From positions 1 to 64,000 of the forward strand of contig NZ_BMVL01000021.1 of NCBI RefSeq assembly GCF_014650695.1: a stretch of DNA of 64,000 nucleotides, given 5' to 3'. The stretch's first letter is position 1. Each line of letters begins with the position of its first letter. Source of the stretch: Streptomyces avidinii. GTDB lineage: Bacteria > Actinomycetota > Actinomycetes > Streptomycetales > Streptomycetaceae. Under the pieces are notes generated by a model, which searched no databases, was not told the DNA's origin, and saw nothing but the letters and a program-made list of their open reading frames with translations. Below, piece after piece: positions 16,111 through 24,821 of the stretch. The position numbers and the translations under genes are program-made.

Positions 16111-16563
16111 TTGCCCGACGACTCCGCCTGGCGGATCGCCCTGCCCCACACGGCGGCCGCCGTACCCCTCGCCCGCGCCCTCGTCCGTACGGCGCTGGCC
16201 GAGACCGACGCGCCCGCCGACCGGGACACGGCGGAGCTCCTGACGGCGGAACTGGTCGCCAACGCCGTGGCGCACACCCGCTCCGGCGCCCCGATCGAGC
16301 TGGTCGTGGAGCTGCTGGCGAACGGCTGCCAGGTCGAGGTCCACGACGGCGATCCGAACCCGCCCGGCGGCCTGTCGGCCCGGCCGGACGCGGCCCGGCC
16401 CGACGACCGGCCCGACGACCGGCCCGACCCCTGGCAGGAGCACGGCCGCGGGCTACTGCTGATCCGGAGCCTGAGTTCCGGCTGCGGGCACCGCCCGACC
16501 GCGCACGGCAAGGCCGTGTGGTTCACCCTGCCCGCGCAGCGGACCCGCCCCACCGGGGCATGA
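16111..16563 (+). CDS. ATP-binding protein (anti-sigma-factor-like GHKL ATPase)
   Basis: A protein of about 150 residues made of a single GHKL ATPase domain. The N-box is DTAELLTAELVANAVAHT and the D-box region is VEVHDGDPNPP. Then comes a disordered DDRPDDRPD stretch, the G-box-like HGRGLLLI and the final strand KAVWFTLP. This is the RsbW/SpoIIAB-like type that Streptomyces has in large numbers, usually controlling sigma-B-like factors or signalling without a sensor domain. The TTG at 16111 is a reasonable start; a TTG at 16048 would add 21 Pro-rich residues. No partner gene is adjacent. It converges on argF. Confidence 0.78.
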   Translation: MPDDSAWRIALPHTAAAVPLARALVRTALAETDAPADRDTAELLTAELVANAVAHTRSGAPIELVVELLANGCQVEVHDGDPNPPGGLSARPDAARPDDRPDDRPDPWQEHGRGLLLIRSLSSGCGHRPTAHGKAVWFTLPAQRTRPTGA

Positions 16564-16575
16564 CCCGGCGTATGA

Positions 16576-17595
16576 CTATGCGTCACCCCGGCCCGGCCGG
16601 CCGAGGGTGGCGACGAGTACGGCCTTGATCGTGTGCAGCCGGTTCTCGGCCTCGTCGAAGACGACGGAGTGCTCCGACTCGAACACCTCGTCCGTCACCT
16701 CCAGGGATTCGAGCCCGTGCCGCTCGTGGATCTCCCGGGCCACCTTGGTACCGAGGTCGTGGAAGGCCGGCAGGCAGTGCATGAACTTCACGTCGGGGTT
16801 CCCGGTGGCGCGCAGCACGTCCATGGTCACCGCGTACGGGGACAGGGCCGCGATCCGCTCGTCCCAGACCTCCTTGGGCTCCCCCATGGACACCCAGACG
16901 TCGGTCACGACGAAGTCCGCCCCGGCGACCCCCTCGGCGACGTCCTCGGTCAGGGTGATCCGCGCGCCGCTCTCCGCCGCGAGCTCCCGCGCCGCGATCA
17001 CCACCGGCTCGGCGGGCCAGTACGAGCGGGGCGCGACGATCCGCACGTCCATGCCCAGCAGCGCACCGGTCACGAGGTAGGAGTTGCCCATGTTGAAGCG
17101 GGCGTCGCCGAGGTAGGCGAAGGCGATCCGCTCCAGCGGCTTGGCGGTGTTCTCGGTCATGGTGAGCAGGTCGGCCAGCATCTGGGTCGGATGCCAGTCG
17201 TCGGTGAGGCCGTTGAAGACGGGTACGCCCGAGTGGGCGGCGAGCTCCTCGACGGCCTGCTGACTGTCACCCCGGTACTCGATCCCGTCGAACATCCGGC
17301 CCAGCACCCGCGCGGTGTCCTTGACCGACTCCTTGTGCCCCATCTGGGAGCCGGCGGGGTCCAGGTAGGTGGTGTGCGCGCCCTGGTCCGCGGCGGCGAC
17401 CTCGAAGGCGCAGCGGGTCCGCGTCGAGGTCTTCTCGAAGATCAGCGCGATGTTCCTGCCCTGGAGCAGACGCTGCTCGACCCCGGTCTTCTTGGCCGCC
17501 TTCAGGTCGGCGGCGAGCTCGATCAGGCTGCGGAACTCGGCGGCCGTGAAGTCCAGCTCCTTGAGAAAACTGCGGCCTGCGAGGTCGGTGGCCAT
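16576..17595 (-). CDS. argF: ornithine carbamoyltransferase
   Basis: A 339-residue enzyme with the carbamoyl phosphate motif STRTR (in FEKTSTRTRCAFEVA), the HPTQ motif (DDWHPTQMLADLL) and the ornithine-site motif HCLPAFHDLGTKV. It converts ornithine and carbamoyl phosphate to citrulline for arginine synthesis, or runs in reverse in the arginine deiminase pathway. It lies downstream of arcA on the same strand. The 18-bp palindrome about 52 bp before its start looks like an ARG box, so repression by ArgR is likely. The catabolic name arcB would also be defensible; the sequence alone does not settle it. Confidence 0.95.
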   Translation of the reverse strand: MATDLAGRSFLKELDFTAAEFRSLIELAADLKAAKKTGVEQRLLQGRNIALIFEKTSTRTRCAFEVAAADQGAHTTYLDPAGSQMGHKESVKDTARVLGRMFDGIEYRGDSQQAVEELAAHSGVPVFNGLTDDWHPTQMLADLLTMTENTAKPLERIAFAYLGDARFNMGNSYLVTGALLGMDVRIVAPRSYWPAEPVVIAARELAAESGARITLTEDVAEGVAGADFVVTDVWVSMGEPKEVWDERIAALSPYAVTMDVLRATGNPDVKFMHCLPAFHDLGTKVAREIHERHGLESLEVTDEVFESEHSVVFDEAENRLHTIKAVLVATLGRPGRGDA

Positions 17596-17646
17596 GGGGT
17601 CGCTCCAGCGTCACGGTGACAGGGATGCTGGAAGTCTATACGATCC

Positions 17647-17664
17647 TCTGTATTGATATACAGA
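17647..17664. promoter_or_regulatory. putative ARG box (ArgR operator)
   Basis: TCTGTATTGATATACAGA has perfect 7-bp arms around TGAT. It is 18 bp long and strongly A+T-rich in a G+C-rich genome, which matches the size and style of ArgR boxes. It lies between arcA and argF, upstream of argF. A weaker half-like sequence, TCTATACGAT, precedes it. Confidence 0.75.
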
Positions 17665-17751
17665 CCGGGGTTCTCCCGGGCCCTCCCCGGCCCTCCCCCG
17701 CCTCCCCGGTCCTGCCCGGGTCCGGAGCCCCTCCCCCGGACCCGGCCGGCT

Positions 17752-18978
17752 TCAGACGGCGTCCCGCTCGACGGGACAGCTCATGCAGCGCGGCCCGCCC
17801 CGGCCCCGCCCCAGCTCACTGCCCGGGATCTCGATCACCTCGATGCCCATCTTGCGCAGGTGCGTGTTGGTGGTCACGTTCCGCTCGTAGGCGACCACCA
17901 CGCCCGGCTCCACGGCCAGCACGTTGCACCCGTCGTCCCACTGCTCGCGCTCCGCCGAGTGCACGTCCTGCGTCGCGGTCAGTACCCGGATCGAGTCCAG
18001 TCCGAGCGCCCCCGCGATGGCCCGGTGCATATGGTCCTCCGGGTGGTCGGTGACCTTCAGCTCGTGCGGGCCGCCGCCGGGCTCGATCGTGTACGAGGGG
18101 AGCATGCCGAGGCCCGCGTACTGAGTAAACGTATCTCCGTCGACCATCGTCATCACCGTGTCCAGGTGCATGAAGGCTCGCGACTTCGGCATGTCGAGGG
18201 CCACGATGGTCTTCGCCGAACCGGCCGCGAACAGGCCCCGGGCCAGCATCTCCACCGCCTGCGGGGTGGTCCGTTCGCTCATCCCGATCAGCACGGCGCC
18301 GTTGCCGATGACCAGCACGTCCCCGCCCTCGATGGTCGAGGGGTAGTCCGCCTGCCCCTGCGACCAGTAGTGGAAGGCGCCGGAGGTGGTGAAGAGCGGG
18401 TGGTGCTTGTAGATCGCCTCGAAGTGGACCGTCTCGCGCTGCCGGGCGGGCCAGCGCATCGCATTGATGGACACCCCGTCGTAGATCCAGGCCGAGGTGT
18501 CCCGGGTGAAGAGGTGGTTGGGCAGCGGGCCCAGCAGGAAGCCGTCCAGGTCCAGCGCGTGGAAGCGCACGGACACCGGTTCGGCGTGCCGTTCCAGGAA
18601 CTCCCGCTTGGTCATCCCGCCGACCAGCGCCTCCGCCAGATCGGCCGAGGACAGCCCGTCGAAGGCCGACCGCAGGTGGTCGGTGGCGAGCGGGCCGTAC
18701 TCCTTCTCGTCGAAGACCCGGTCCAGAACGAGGTGTCTCGCCTCCGGGATGTCGAGGGCCTCGCACAGGAGGTCTCCGAAGAGGTGGACCTCCACGCCCC
18801 GGTCCCGCAGCACGTCCGCGAATCCGTCGTGCTCCTGGCGGGCCCGGCGCACCCACAGCACGTCGTCGAAGAGGAGTGCGTCCTTGTTGCTCGGTGTGAG
18901 CCGCTTCAGCTCCAGGTCGGGCCGGTGGAGGATGACGCGGCGAAGCCGCCCGGTCTCGGAGTCGACATGGAATCCCAT
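17752..18978 (-). CDS. arcA: arginine deiminase
   Basis: A 408-residue guanidino-modifying enzyme that converts arginine to citrulline and ammonia. Family landmarks are visible: VILHRPDLELKRLTP and FDDVLWV near the N-terminus, FTRDTSAWI, the EGGDVLVIGNG motif and a C-terminal segment GGPRCMSCPVER carrying the nucleophilic cysteine. The ATG at 18978 is preferred because GGGA is well placed for it; the GTG at 18987 would sit almost on that site. It is upstream of and co-oriented with argF, and together they give two of the three steps of the arginine deiminase pathway. No carbamate kinase or antiporter gene is present in the window. Confidence 0.95.
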   Translation of the reverse strand: MGFHVDSETGRLRRVILHRPDLELKRLTPSNKDALLFDDVLWVRRARQEHDGFADVLRDRGVEVHLFGDLLCEALDIPEARHLVLDRVFDEKEYGPLATDHLRSAFDGLSSADLAEALVGGMTKREFLERHAEPVSVRFHALDLDGFLLGPLPNHLFTRDTSAWIYDGVSINAMRWPARQRETVHFEAIYKHHPLFTTSGAFHYWSQGQADYPSTIEGGDVLVIGNGAVLIGMSERTTPQAVEMLARGLFAAGSAKTIVALDMPKSRAFMHLDTVMTMVDGDTFTQYAGLGMLPSYTIEPGGGPHELKVTDHPEDHMHRAIAGALGLDSIRVLTATQDVHSAEREQWDDGCNVLAVEPGVVVAYERNVTTNTHLRKMGIEVIEIPGSELGRGRGGPRCMSCPVERDAV

Positions 18979-19024
18979 GACGTACACATTCCCAGACCGA
19001 ACGGCTTTTTGACGTGGCGTCTGC

Positions 19025-19537
19025 TCAGCGGGGAGTGGTGAGGCCGAGAAGTGCCGAGGGGGCGCCGGTGAGTTCCGGGGCGGTCAGGCCCAGTTCGGGC
19101 GCGGTCAGGTTCGGCACACCGGAGTTGGAGGCGTCCGGCATCGTCAGCAGACCGCCGGCGACCAGCCCGGGGGTCCGGGCCAGCAGGTTCGTGGCCGGGG
19201 CCTCCACGGAACCCTCGCCGTCCGTCTCCGGCTTGCCCAGCAGGTTCGGCACCGGGGAGGTGACGAGGGTGCTGCCGAGCTCGGTGCCGAGCGGGACCGA
19301 GGGGAGCAGTGGGGTCGGGAGCATGTTCCCCTTGTGGAAGCGGGGCGCCTCGGGCGCTCCCGCGACCGGCACCGGCACGCCGGTGCCCACGCGCGGGGTG
19401 TCCACGCCCAGCGTGGTCTTCACGGCGTCCAGCGGGACACCGACCGGCACCGACTGGGCCACGGCCGGGGTGGCCGCGCCGGCCGCGGCCATACAGGTCA
19501 TGAGCGCCGCAATGCTTCCGCGCGCGGTCATCTTCAT
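19025..19537 (-). CDS. secreted hypothetical protein
   Basis: A 170-residue protein with a clear signal peptide (KMTARGSIAALMTCMAAAGA, then ATPAVA before QS). The mature part is Pro/Gly/Val/Leu-rich, with no cysteine and repeated short turns such as VPNLTAPELGLTAPEL. It looks extended rather than globular. No family is recognised. It stands between arcA and the RNA-repair genes, on the same strand, with its own probable promoter in the A+T-richer stretch near 19640. Confidence 0.72.
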   Translation of the reverse strand: MKMTARGSIAALMTCMAAAGAATPAVAQSVPVGVPLDAVKTTLGVDTPRVGTGVPVPVAGAPEAPRFHKGNMLPTPLLPSVPLGTELGSTLVTSPVPNLLGKPETDGEGSVEAPATNLLARTPGLVAGGLLTMPDASNSGVPNLTAPELGLTAPELTGAPSALLGLTTPR

Positions 19538-19716
19538 AAGTGACGTTCCGTCCTTCCAGGGTCGCGGACATTCCGCTGCCCTGGATGAACGATCCCGCCG
19601 GTGGTTTTCCCGGCGTTCTCCGCGAAAGTTCCCCCATACGACCTAATTAGCGGCCGTACGGGGGCCACTCCTTTACGGACCGTGCTGACGCGGCCGGCCC
19701 CGGCGACCGTCCCGGC

Positions 19717-22296
19717 TCACAGCCGCGGGTCGACCGGCTCCGACTCCAGCGCGAGCACGGCGAAGACCGCCTCGTGGACCCGCCACAGCGGCTCCTCGGC
19801 CGCGAGCCGGTCCAGCGCCTCCAGCCCGAGCGCGTACTCGCGCAGGGCGAGCGAACGCTTGTGCCCGAGGGACCGGTCGCGCAGCCGCTCCAGCTGGTCG
19901 GGACGGGTGTACTCCGGGCCGTAGATGATCCGCAGGTACTCGCGCCCGCGCACCTTCACCCCGGGCTGGACCAGCCGGCCCCTGCCGTCCCGGGCGTACG
20001 CCTGGAGCGGCTTGACGACCATGCCCTCGCCGCCGGCGGCCGTCAGTTCCAGCCACCAGTCCGTGCCGGCGCGCACGGAGTCCTCGTCCGCGGTGTCCAC
20101 CAGGATCCGGCCGGTGCGGCGCAGCAGTCCGGTGCCGGCCGCCTCGTCGGCGGCGACCATGCGGTCCAGCCAGAACAGCTGCTCGTCGTGGGGCACGGCG
20201 GCCAGCGACCGCCCGGCCACCGCCAGCAGCTGGAACGGTGCGAAGCGTACGCCGTCCAGCCCGTCGGTGGTCCAGCAGTAGCGGCGGTAGGCTTCGGTGA
20301 AGGCGGCCGCGTCGGTGGCCCGGCCCCGCTGGCGCTCCAGCAGTTCGCCGGTGTCGACGCCCCGGGCGGCGGCCGCCTCCAGGGCGGCGAGGGCGCCCGG
20401 GAAGACGGCGCCGGAGGCCGCGCCGACGGCGGCGTACTGGTTGCGCAGCAGGCCGGCGGACTTCAGGGACCAGGGCAGGATCTCCCCGTCGAGCAGCAGC
20501 CAGTCGGTGCCGAGTTCCTCCCAGAGGCCGGCGTCGGTGACTGCGGAGCGCAGCCGGGTCAGGACCTCCTCGGTGACCGCCGGATCCTTGAAGAAGGGCC
20601 GCCCGGTGCGGGTGTAGACGGAGCCGGTCGGACCGTCGACGCCGAAGCGGTTCCGGGCCGCGTCGGCGTCCTTGCAGACCAGGACGGTGGCGCGGGAGCC
20701 CATGTGCTTCTCCTCGCACACCACTTGGGCGATGCCGTCCTTGCGGTACTGGGCGAAGGCCTCGGCCGGGTGCTCCAGGAAGTACCCCTCAGCGGCTCCG
20801 CCGCGGGCCTCCTCGCGGGAGGTGGCCGTGGGCGCCATGGTCGGCGGCAGGTACGGGACCAGGCGCGGGTCGACGGCGAAGCGGCTCATGACCTCCAGGG
20901 CCGCAGCGGCGTTCTCCTCGCGCACGTTGACGTTGCCCAGGTGCCGGGTCTCCACGACCCGGCGGCCGTGTACGTCGGCCAGGTCGAGCGGGCGGCCGTC
21001 GTGTCCGCCCGGCGCCTCGGCGGCGAGCGGCTTGACCGGCTCGTACCAGACCTTCTCGGCCGGTACGTCGACCAGTTCGCGCTCGGGCCAGCGCAGGGCC
21101 GTCATCCGGCCGCCGAAGACGGCGCCGGTGTCGAGGCAGATGGTGTTGTTGATCCAGGTCGTGTCCGGGACCGGGGTGTGGCCGTAGACCACGGCGGCCT
21201 TGCCCCGGTAGTCCTCGGCCCACGGATAGCGCACGGGCAGGCCGAACTCGTCGGTCTCGCCGGTGGTCTCCCCGTAGAGGGCGTGCGAGCGGACCCGGCC
21301 GGAGGTGCGGCCGTGGTACTTCTCGGGCAGCCCGGCGTGGCAGACCACCAGCTTGCCGCCGTCGAGGACGTAGTGGCTGACGAGTCCGCGGATGAACTCC
21401 CGTACCTCCTGGACGAACTCCTCCGGCTCCCGCTCCAGCTGCTCGATGGTCTCGGCGAGGCCGTGGGTCCGCTGGACCTTGGAGCCCTTCAGGTAACGGC
21501 CCAGCTTGTTCTCGTGGTTCCCCGGCACACACAGGGCGTTGCCGGACTTGACCATGCCCATGACGCGGCGCAGGACGCCGGGGCTGTCGGGGCCCCGGTC
21601 GACGAGGTCGCCGACGAAAACGGCGGTGCGGCCCGCGGGGTGGACCCCGTCCTCGTAGCCGAGCTCGGCGAGCAGCGTCTCCAGCTCGGACGAACAGCCG
21701 TGGATGTCACCGACGATGTCGAAGGGGCCGGTGAGGTGGGTGAGGTCGTTGTACCGCTTCTCCAGGACGACCTCGGCGGTCTCGGCCTCCTCCACGGAGC
21801 GCAGCACGTGGACCTTGCGGAAGCCCTCGCGCTCCAGACCGCGCAGGGAGCGCCGCAGGTCGCGGCGGTGGCGCTGGATGACGGCGCGGGGCAGGCCGGC
21901 CCGGTCGGGGCGGCCGGCGTTGCGCTCGGCGCAGACCTCCTCGGGCAGGTCCAGGACGATGGCGATCGGCAGGACGTCGTGCTCGCGGGCGAGCTGGACG
22001 AGCTGCCGGCGGGCGTCGGCCTGGACGCTGGTGGCGTCGACGACGGTGAGGCGGCCGGCGGCGAGGCGCTTGCCCGCGATGTAGTGCAGGACGTCGAAGG
22101 CGTCGCGGCTGGCGCTCTGGTCGTTCTCGTCGTCGCAGACCAGTCCCCGGCAGTAGTCGGAGGAGATGACCTCGGTGGGCTTGAAGTGCTTGCGGGCGAA
22201 AGTGGACTTGCCCGATCCGGTGGCCCCGATCAGGACGACGAGGGACAGGTCGGTGACGGGAAGTGTGCGCGTACGGGGGCTCTTGGTGCCGGTCAT
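19717..22296 (-). CDS. pnkp: polynucleotide kinase-phosphatase-ligase Pnkp
   Basis: An 859-residue trifunctional RNA-repair enzyme. The N-terminal 5'-kinase has the P-loop GATGSGKST (24-32). The central metallophosphoesterase that removes 2',3'-cyclic phosphates has GDIHG (196-200), GDLVDRGPDS (229-238) and GNHE (259-262). The C-terminal adenylyltransferase has its catalytic Lys530 in EEKHMGSR, plus GEILPW and GMVVKP motifs. Length and domain order match Clostridium thermocellum Pnkp. The ATG overlaps the hen1 stop by 4 bp, as expected for partners that form one complex to repair RNAs cut by ribotoxins. Confidence 0.95.
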   Translation of the reverse strand: MTGTKSPRTRTLPVTDLSLVVLIGATGSGKSTFARKHFKPTEVISSDYCRGLVCDDENDQSASRDAFDVLHYIAGKRLAAGRLTVVDATSVQADARRQLVQLAREHDVLPIAIVLDLPEEVCAERNAGRPDRAGLPRAVIQRHRRDLRRSLRGLEREGFRKVHVLRSVEEAETAEVVLEKRYNDLTHLTGPFDIVGDIHGCSSELETLLAELGYEDGVHPAGRTAVFVGDLVDRGPDSPGVLRRVMGMVKSGNALCVPGNHENKLGRYLKGSKVQRTHGLAETIEQLEREPEEFVQEVREFIRGLVSHYVLDGGKLVVCHAGLPEKYHGRTSGRVRSHALYGETTGETDEFGLPVRYPWAEDYRGKAAVVYGHTPVPDTTWINNTICLDTGAVFGGRMTALRWPERELVDVPAEKVWYEPVKPLAAEAPGGHDGRPLDLADVHGRRVVETRHLGNVNVREENAAAALEVMSRFAVDPRLVPYLPPTMAPTATSREEARGGAAEGYFLEHPAEAFAQYRKDGIAQVVCEEKHMGSRATVLVCKDADAARNRFGVDGPTGSVYTRTGRPFFKDPAVTEEVLTRLRSAVTDAGLWEELGTDWLLLDGEILPWSLKSAGLLRNQYAAVGAASGAVFPGALAALEAAAARGVDTGELLERQRGRATDAAAFTEAYRRYCWTTDGLDGVRFAPFQLLAVAGRSLAAVPHDEQLFWLDRMVAADEAAGTGLLRRTGRILVDTADEDSVRAGTDWWLELTAAGGEGMVVKPLQAYARDGRGRLVQPGVKVRGREYLRIIYGPEYTRPDQLERLRDRSLGHKRSLALREYALGLEALDRLAAEEPLWRVHEAVFAVLALESEPVDPRL

Positions 22297-23843
22297 GCTG
22301 CCTCGCCCTCCTTCGGGGTGTCGGTGTCTGCGGCGGCGGTGGTCGTACCGGGGGTGTCGGTGGTGGTACCCGTGGTGTCGGTGGGGGTGTCGGTGGTGTC
22401 GGTGTCGTGCTGGGTGAAGACGGCCATCTGCGTCGGCGGCCCCACCTCTGGGTCGTCGTCGCCGACGGGCACGTACCGCACCCCGTAGCCGTGGCGCCGG
22501 GCGACCTCGCCGGCCCAGGCGCGGAACTCCTCGCGGGTCCACTCGAAGCGGTGGTCGCCGTGGCGGACGTGCCCGGCGGGCAGGGTCTCCCAGCGCACGT
22601 TGTACTCGACGTTCGGCGTGGTGACGAGCACCGTCCGGGGGCGGGCCGAGCCGAACACCGCGTACTCCAGCGCTGGCAGCCGCTCCGGGTCCAGGTGCTC
22701 GATGACCTCGCTGAGCACGGCCGCGTCGTAGCCGGCCAGCCGCTTGTCCGTGTAGGCGAGCGAACCCTGCAGGAGCTTCAGGCGCGAGCTCTGCCGCTCG
22801 CCCATCCGCTCCAGCCGCAGCCTCCGGGCCGCGATCTGCAGAGCCCGCACGGACACGTCCATGCCGACGATCTCGGAGTACGCCGGGTCCTTCAGCAGCG
22901 CCTGGAGCAACTGCCCCTGGCCGCAGCCGAGGTCCAGCACCCGCTGGGCACCGGCGACCCGCAGGGCGGCGAGGATCGCCTCGCGCCGCTGCACGGCGAG
23001 CGGCACGGGCCGCTCCTCCGTGTCGCGGTTCTCGTCCACGGCGTTGTCGAGCTCCTCGACCTCGCTCCCGTCGGCCTCGGCGAGGCGGACCAGTTCCAGG
23101 CGCTCGATGGCGTCCTGGGTCAGCCGCTTGTGGCGGGCCAGGTAGCGGGAGGTGATCAGCCCGTGCTCGGGGTGGGCGGCGAGCCAGCCGTCCCCGGCGC
23201 GCAGCAGCTTGTCGACCTCGTCCGGGGCGATCCAGTAGTGCTTGGCGTCGTCGAGCACCGGCAGCAGCACGTAGAGCTGGCGCAGGGCGTCGGCGAGGCG
23301 CAGTTCGCCCTCCAGGACGAGCCGTACGTAGCGGGAGTCGCCCCACTCGGGGAACTGCTCGTCGAGCGGTACCGCCTCGGCCTGTACGAGGTCCCAGCCG
23401 AGCGGCCCGAACAGCCGCCGTACCAGCTCGGCCCCGCCGCGGGCGGGCAGTACCGGAACCTCGATGCGCAGCGGCCGGGCCTGCTCCGCGAGCTCCGGGC
23501 GGGCGGTGCACTGCCCCTTCAGGGCGGTGCGGAACACTCCGCCGAGCGCGACGGCGAGCAGCGAGGACGCGGCGTACGGCCGGTCGTTCACGTACTGCGC
23601 GAGCGCGGCGTCCGGCGCCCCGCCGCGGCCCTTGCCCCGGCCGTGCCGCACGAGCGCGACGGGGTCGACCTCCAGCAGCAGGGCCGCCGTGCACCGCTGG
23701 ACCGAGGCCTCGGGATAGAACACGTGGGCGTTGCCGTGGGAGGTGGAGAACGCCTGCGTCTTCCCGGGATGCTTGTGCAGCAGGTAGCCCAGGTCGGTGG
23801 CGGGTCGTTCGGGGGAGCCGGTGGTGGAGATCGTCAGGAACAC
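22293..23843 (-). CDS. hen1: 3'-terminal RNA ribose 2'-O-methyltransferase Hen1
   Basis: A 516-residue protein. The N-terminal half (ISTTGSPERPATDLGYLLHKHPG onward) is the domain that in bacterial Hen1 contacts and activates Pnkp ligase. The C-terminal half is a methyltransferase with the SAM motif VLDLGCGQGQLL and the metal-binding EVIEHLDPERL motif. It methylates the 2'-OH at the break before sealing, so the repaired RNA resists a second cut. It is the first gene of the pair. The last 50 residues are an unusual Thr/Asp/Pro-rich tail encoded by repeated GGTGTC-like units. Confidence 0.94.
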   Translation of the reverse strand: MFLTISTTGSPERPATDLGYLLHKHPGKTQAFSTSHGNAHVFYPEASVQRCTAALLLEVDPVALVRHGRGKGRGGAPDAALAQYVNDRPYAASSLLAVALGGVFRTALKGQCTARPELAEQARPLRIEVPVLPARGGAELVRRLFGPLGWDLVQAEAVPLDEQFPEWGDSRYVRLVLEGELRLADALRQLYVLLPVLDDAKHYWIAPDEVDKLLRAGDGWLAAHPEHGLITSRYLARHKRLTQDAIERLELVRLAEADGSEVEELDNAVDENRDTEERPVPLAVQRREAILAALRVAGAQRVLDLGCGQGQLLQALLKDPAYSEIVGMDVSVRALQIAARRLRLERMGERQSSRLKLLQGSLAYTDKRLAGYDAAVLSEVIEHLDPERLPALEYAVFGSARPRTVLVTTPNVEYNVRWETLPAGHVRHGDHRFEWTREEFRAWAGEVARRHGYGVRYVPVGDDDPEVGPPTQMAVFTQHDTDTTDTPTDTTGTTTDTPGTTTAAADTDTPKEGEAA

Positions 23844-23896
23844 GCGACCGATTCTCGCTGGTCACCCTCCCTGCCTGCCTCTGCTTTTTCGGTCCC

Positions 23897-24811
23897 CTAG
23901 GGCCGCCGGTCCGGCAGCAGGGATCCGAGGGCGGCGATGTGCTCCGGGCCGATGCGGCAGCAACCGCCGATCAGGCGGGCGCCGGCGGCGTGCCAGGCCT
24001 GCAGGGGCCAGGGGGGAGGGGCTTCGGGGGTGTGCCAGGTCCCGGTGGCGGCGTTCCAGACGGAGCCGTCGTTGGGGTAGGCCAGCAGCGGTTCGGTGGT
24101 GACGGCCGCCGCCGCTCGGAGGGCGGGCAGCACATCGGCGGGGTCGCAGCAGTTGACACCGACCGCGATGACCTGCGGGGACGCGGCGGCGAGGGCGAAG
24201 GCCTCCGGAAGGGGGCCGCCGGCCCGCGTACGGCCGGCGGCCACCGTGTACGAGAGCCATGCGGGGGCACCGGTCTCCGCGAGGACGGTGAGCAGCGCCT
24301 CTGCTTCGTCTGCGTCCGGGATCGTCTCCACGGCCAGCACATCGGGGCCGGCGGCGAGCAGGGCCTCGATCCGGGGACGGTGGAAGGCGGCGAGTTCGCG
24401 GACGCTCAGGCCGTACCGGCCGCGGTACTCGGAGCCGTCCGCGAGCACGGCACCGTACGGGCCCACGGAGGCGGCCACCCACACCTCGTGGTCGGCGGCC
24501 TCGGCGGCCCGGGCGGCCAGGCGCACGCTGCGGTGCAGCAGGGCGGTGGTCTCGGCGCGGTCGTGGCCGCGGGCCGCGAAGGCCTCGTAGCCGACCTGGT
24601 AGCTGGCGGTGATCAGCACCTCGGCGCCGGCCCGCGCGTAGGCCGTGTGGGCGGCCTCCACCTGGTCCGGGCGCTCGGCGAGCACCCGGCCGGACCAGAG
24701 GCCGCCGGACAGGTCGCAGCCCTGGGCGGCGAGCTGGTTGCTGAGCCCGCCGTCCAGGAGTACGGCCCTGCGGGCCAGTGCTTCGGCGAGCGGGCCGCAG
24801 GCGCGTGGCAC
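23897..24811 (-). CDS. mmuM: homocysteine S-methyltransferase
   Basis: A 304-residue zinc-dependent methyltransferase of the MmuM type. It has LLDGGLSNQLAAQG at the N-terminus, VGVNCCDP with the first zinc-site cysteine, and the C-terminal GGCCRIGPEHIAAL carrying the Cys pair. It transfers a methyl group from S-methylmethionine or a similar donor to homocysteine, giving methionine. It starts 10 bp after the flavin oxidoreductase stop, so the two probably form one operon. Confidence 0.92.
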   Translation of the reverse strand: MPRACGPLAEALARRAVLLDGGLSNQLAAQGCDLSGGLWSGRVLAERPDQVEAAHTAYARAGAEVLITASYQVGYEAFAARGHDRAETTALLHRSVRLAARAAEAADHEVWVAASVGPYGAVLADGSEYRGRYGLSVRELAAFHRPRIEALLAAGPDVLAVETIPDADEAEALLTVLAETGAPAWLSYTVAAGRTRAGGPLPEAFALAAASPQVIAVGVNCCDPADVLPALRAAAAVTTEPLLAYPNDGSVWNAATGTWHTPEAPPPWPLQAWHAAGARLIGGCCRIGPEHIAALGSLLPDRRP

Positions 24812-24821
24812 GGCTTCCCCT

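Noticed and set aside
19774..22488. 904-codon plus-strand open frame opposite pnkp
   Set aside because: Its length comes only from the G+C-rich third positions of pnkp on the other strand. The product is low-complexity and matches nothing.
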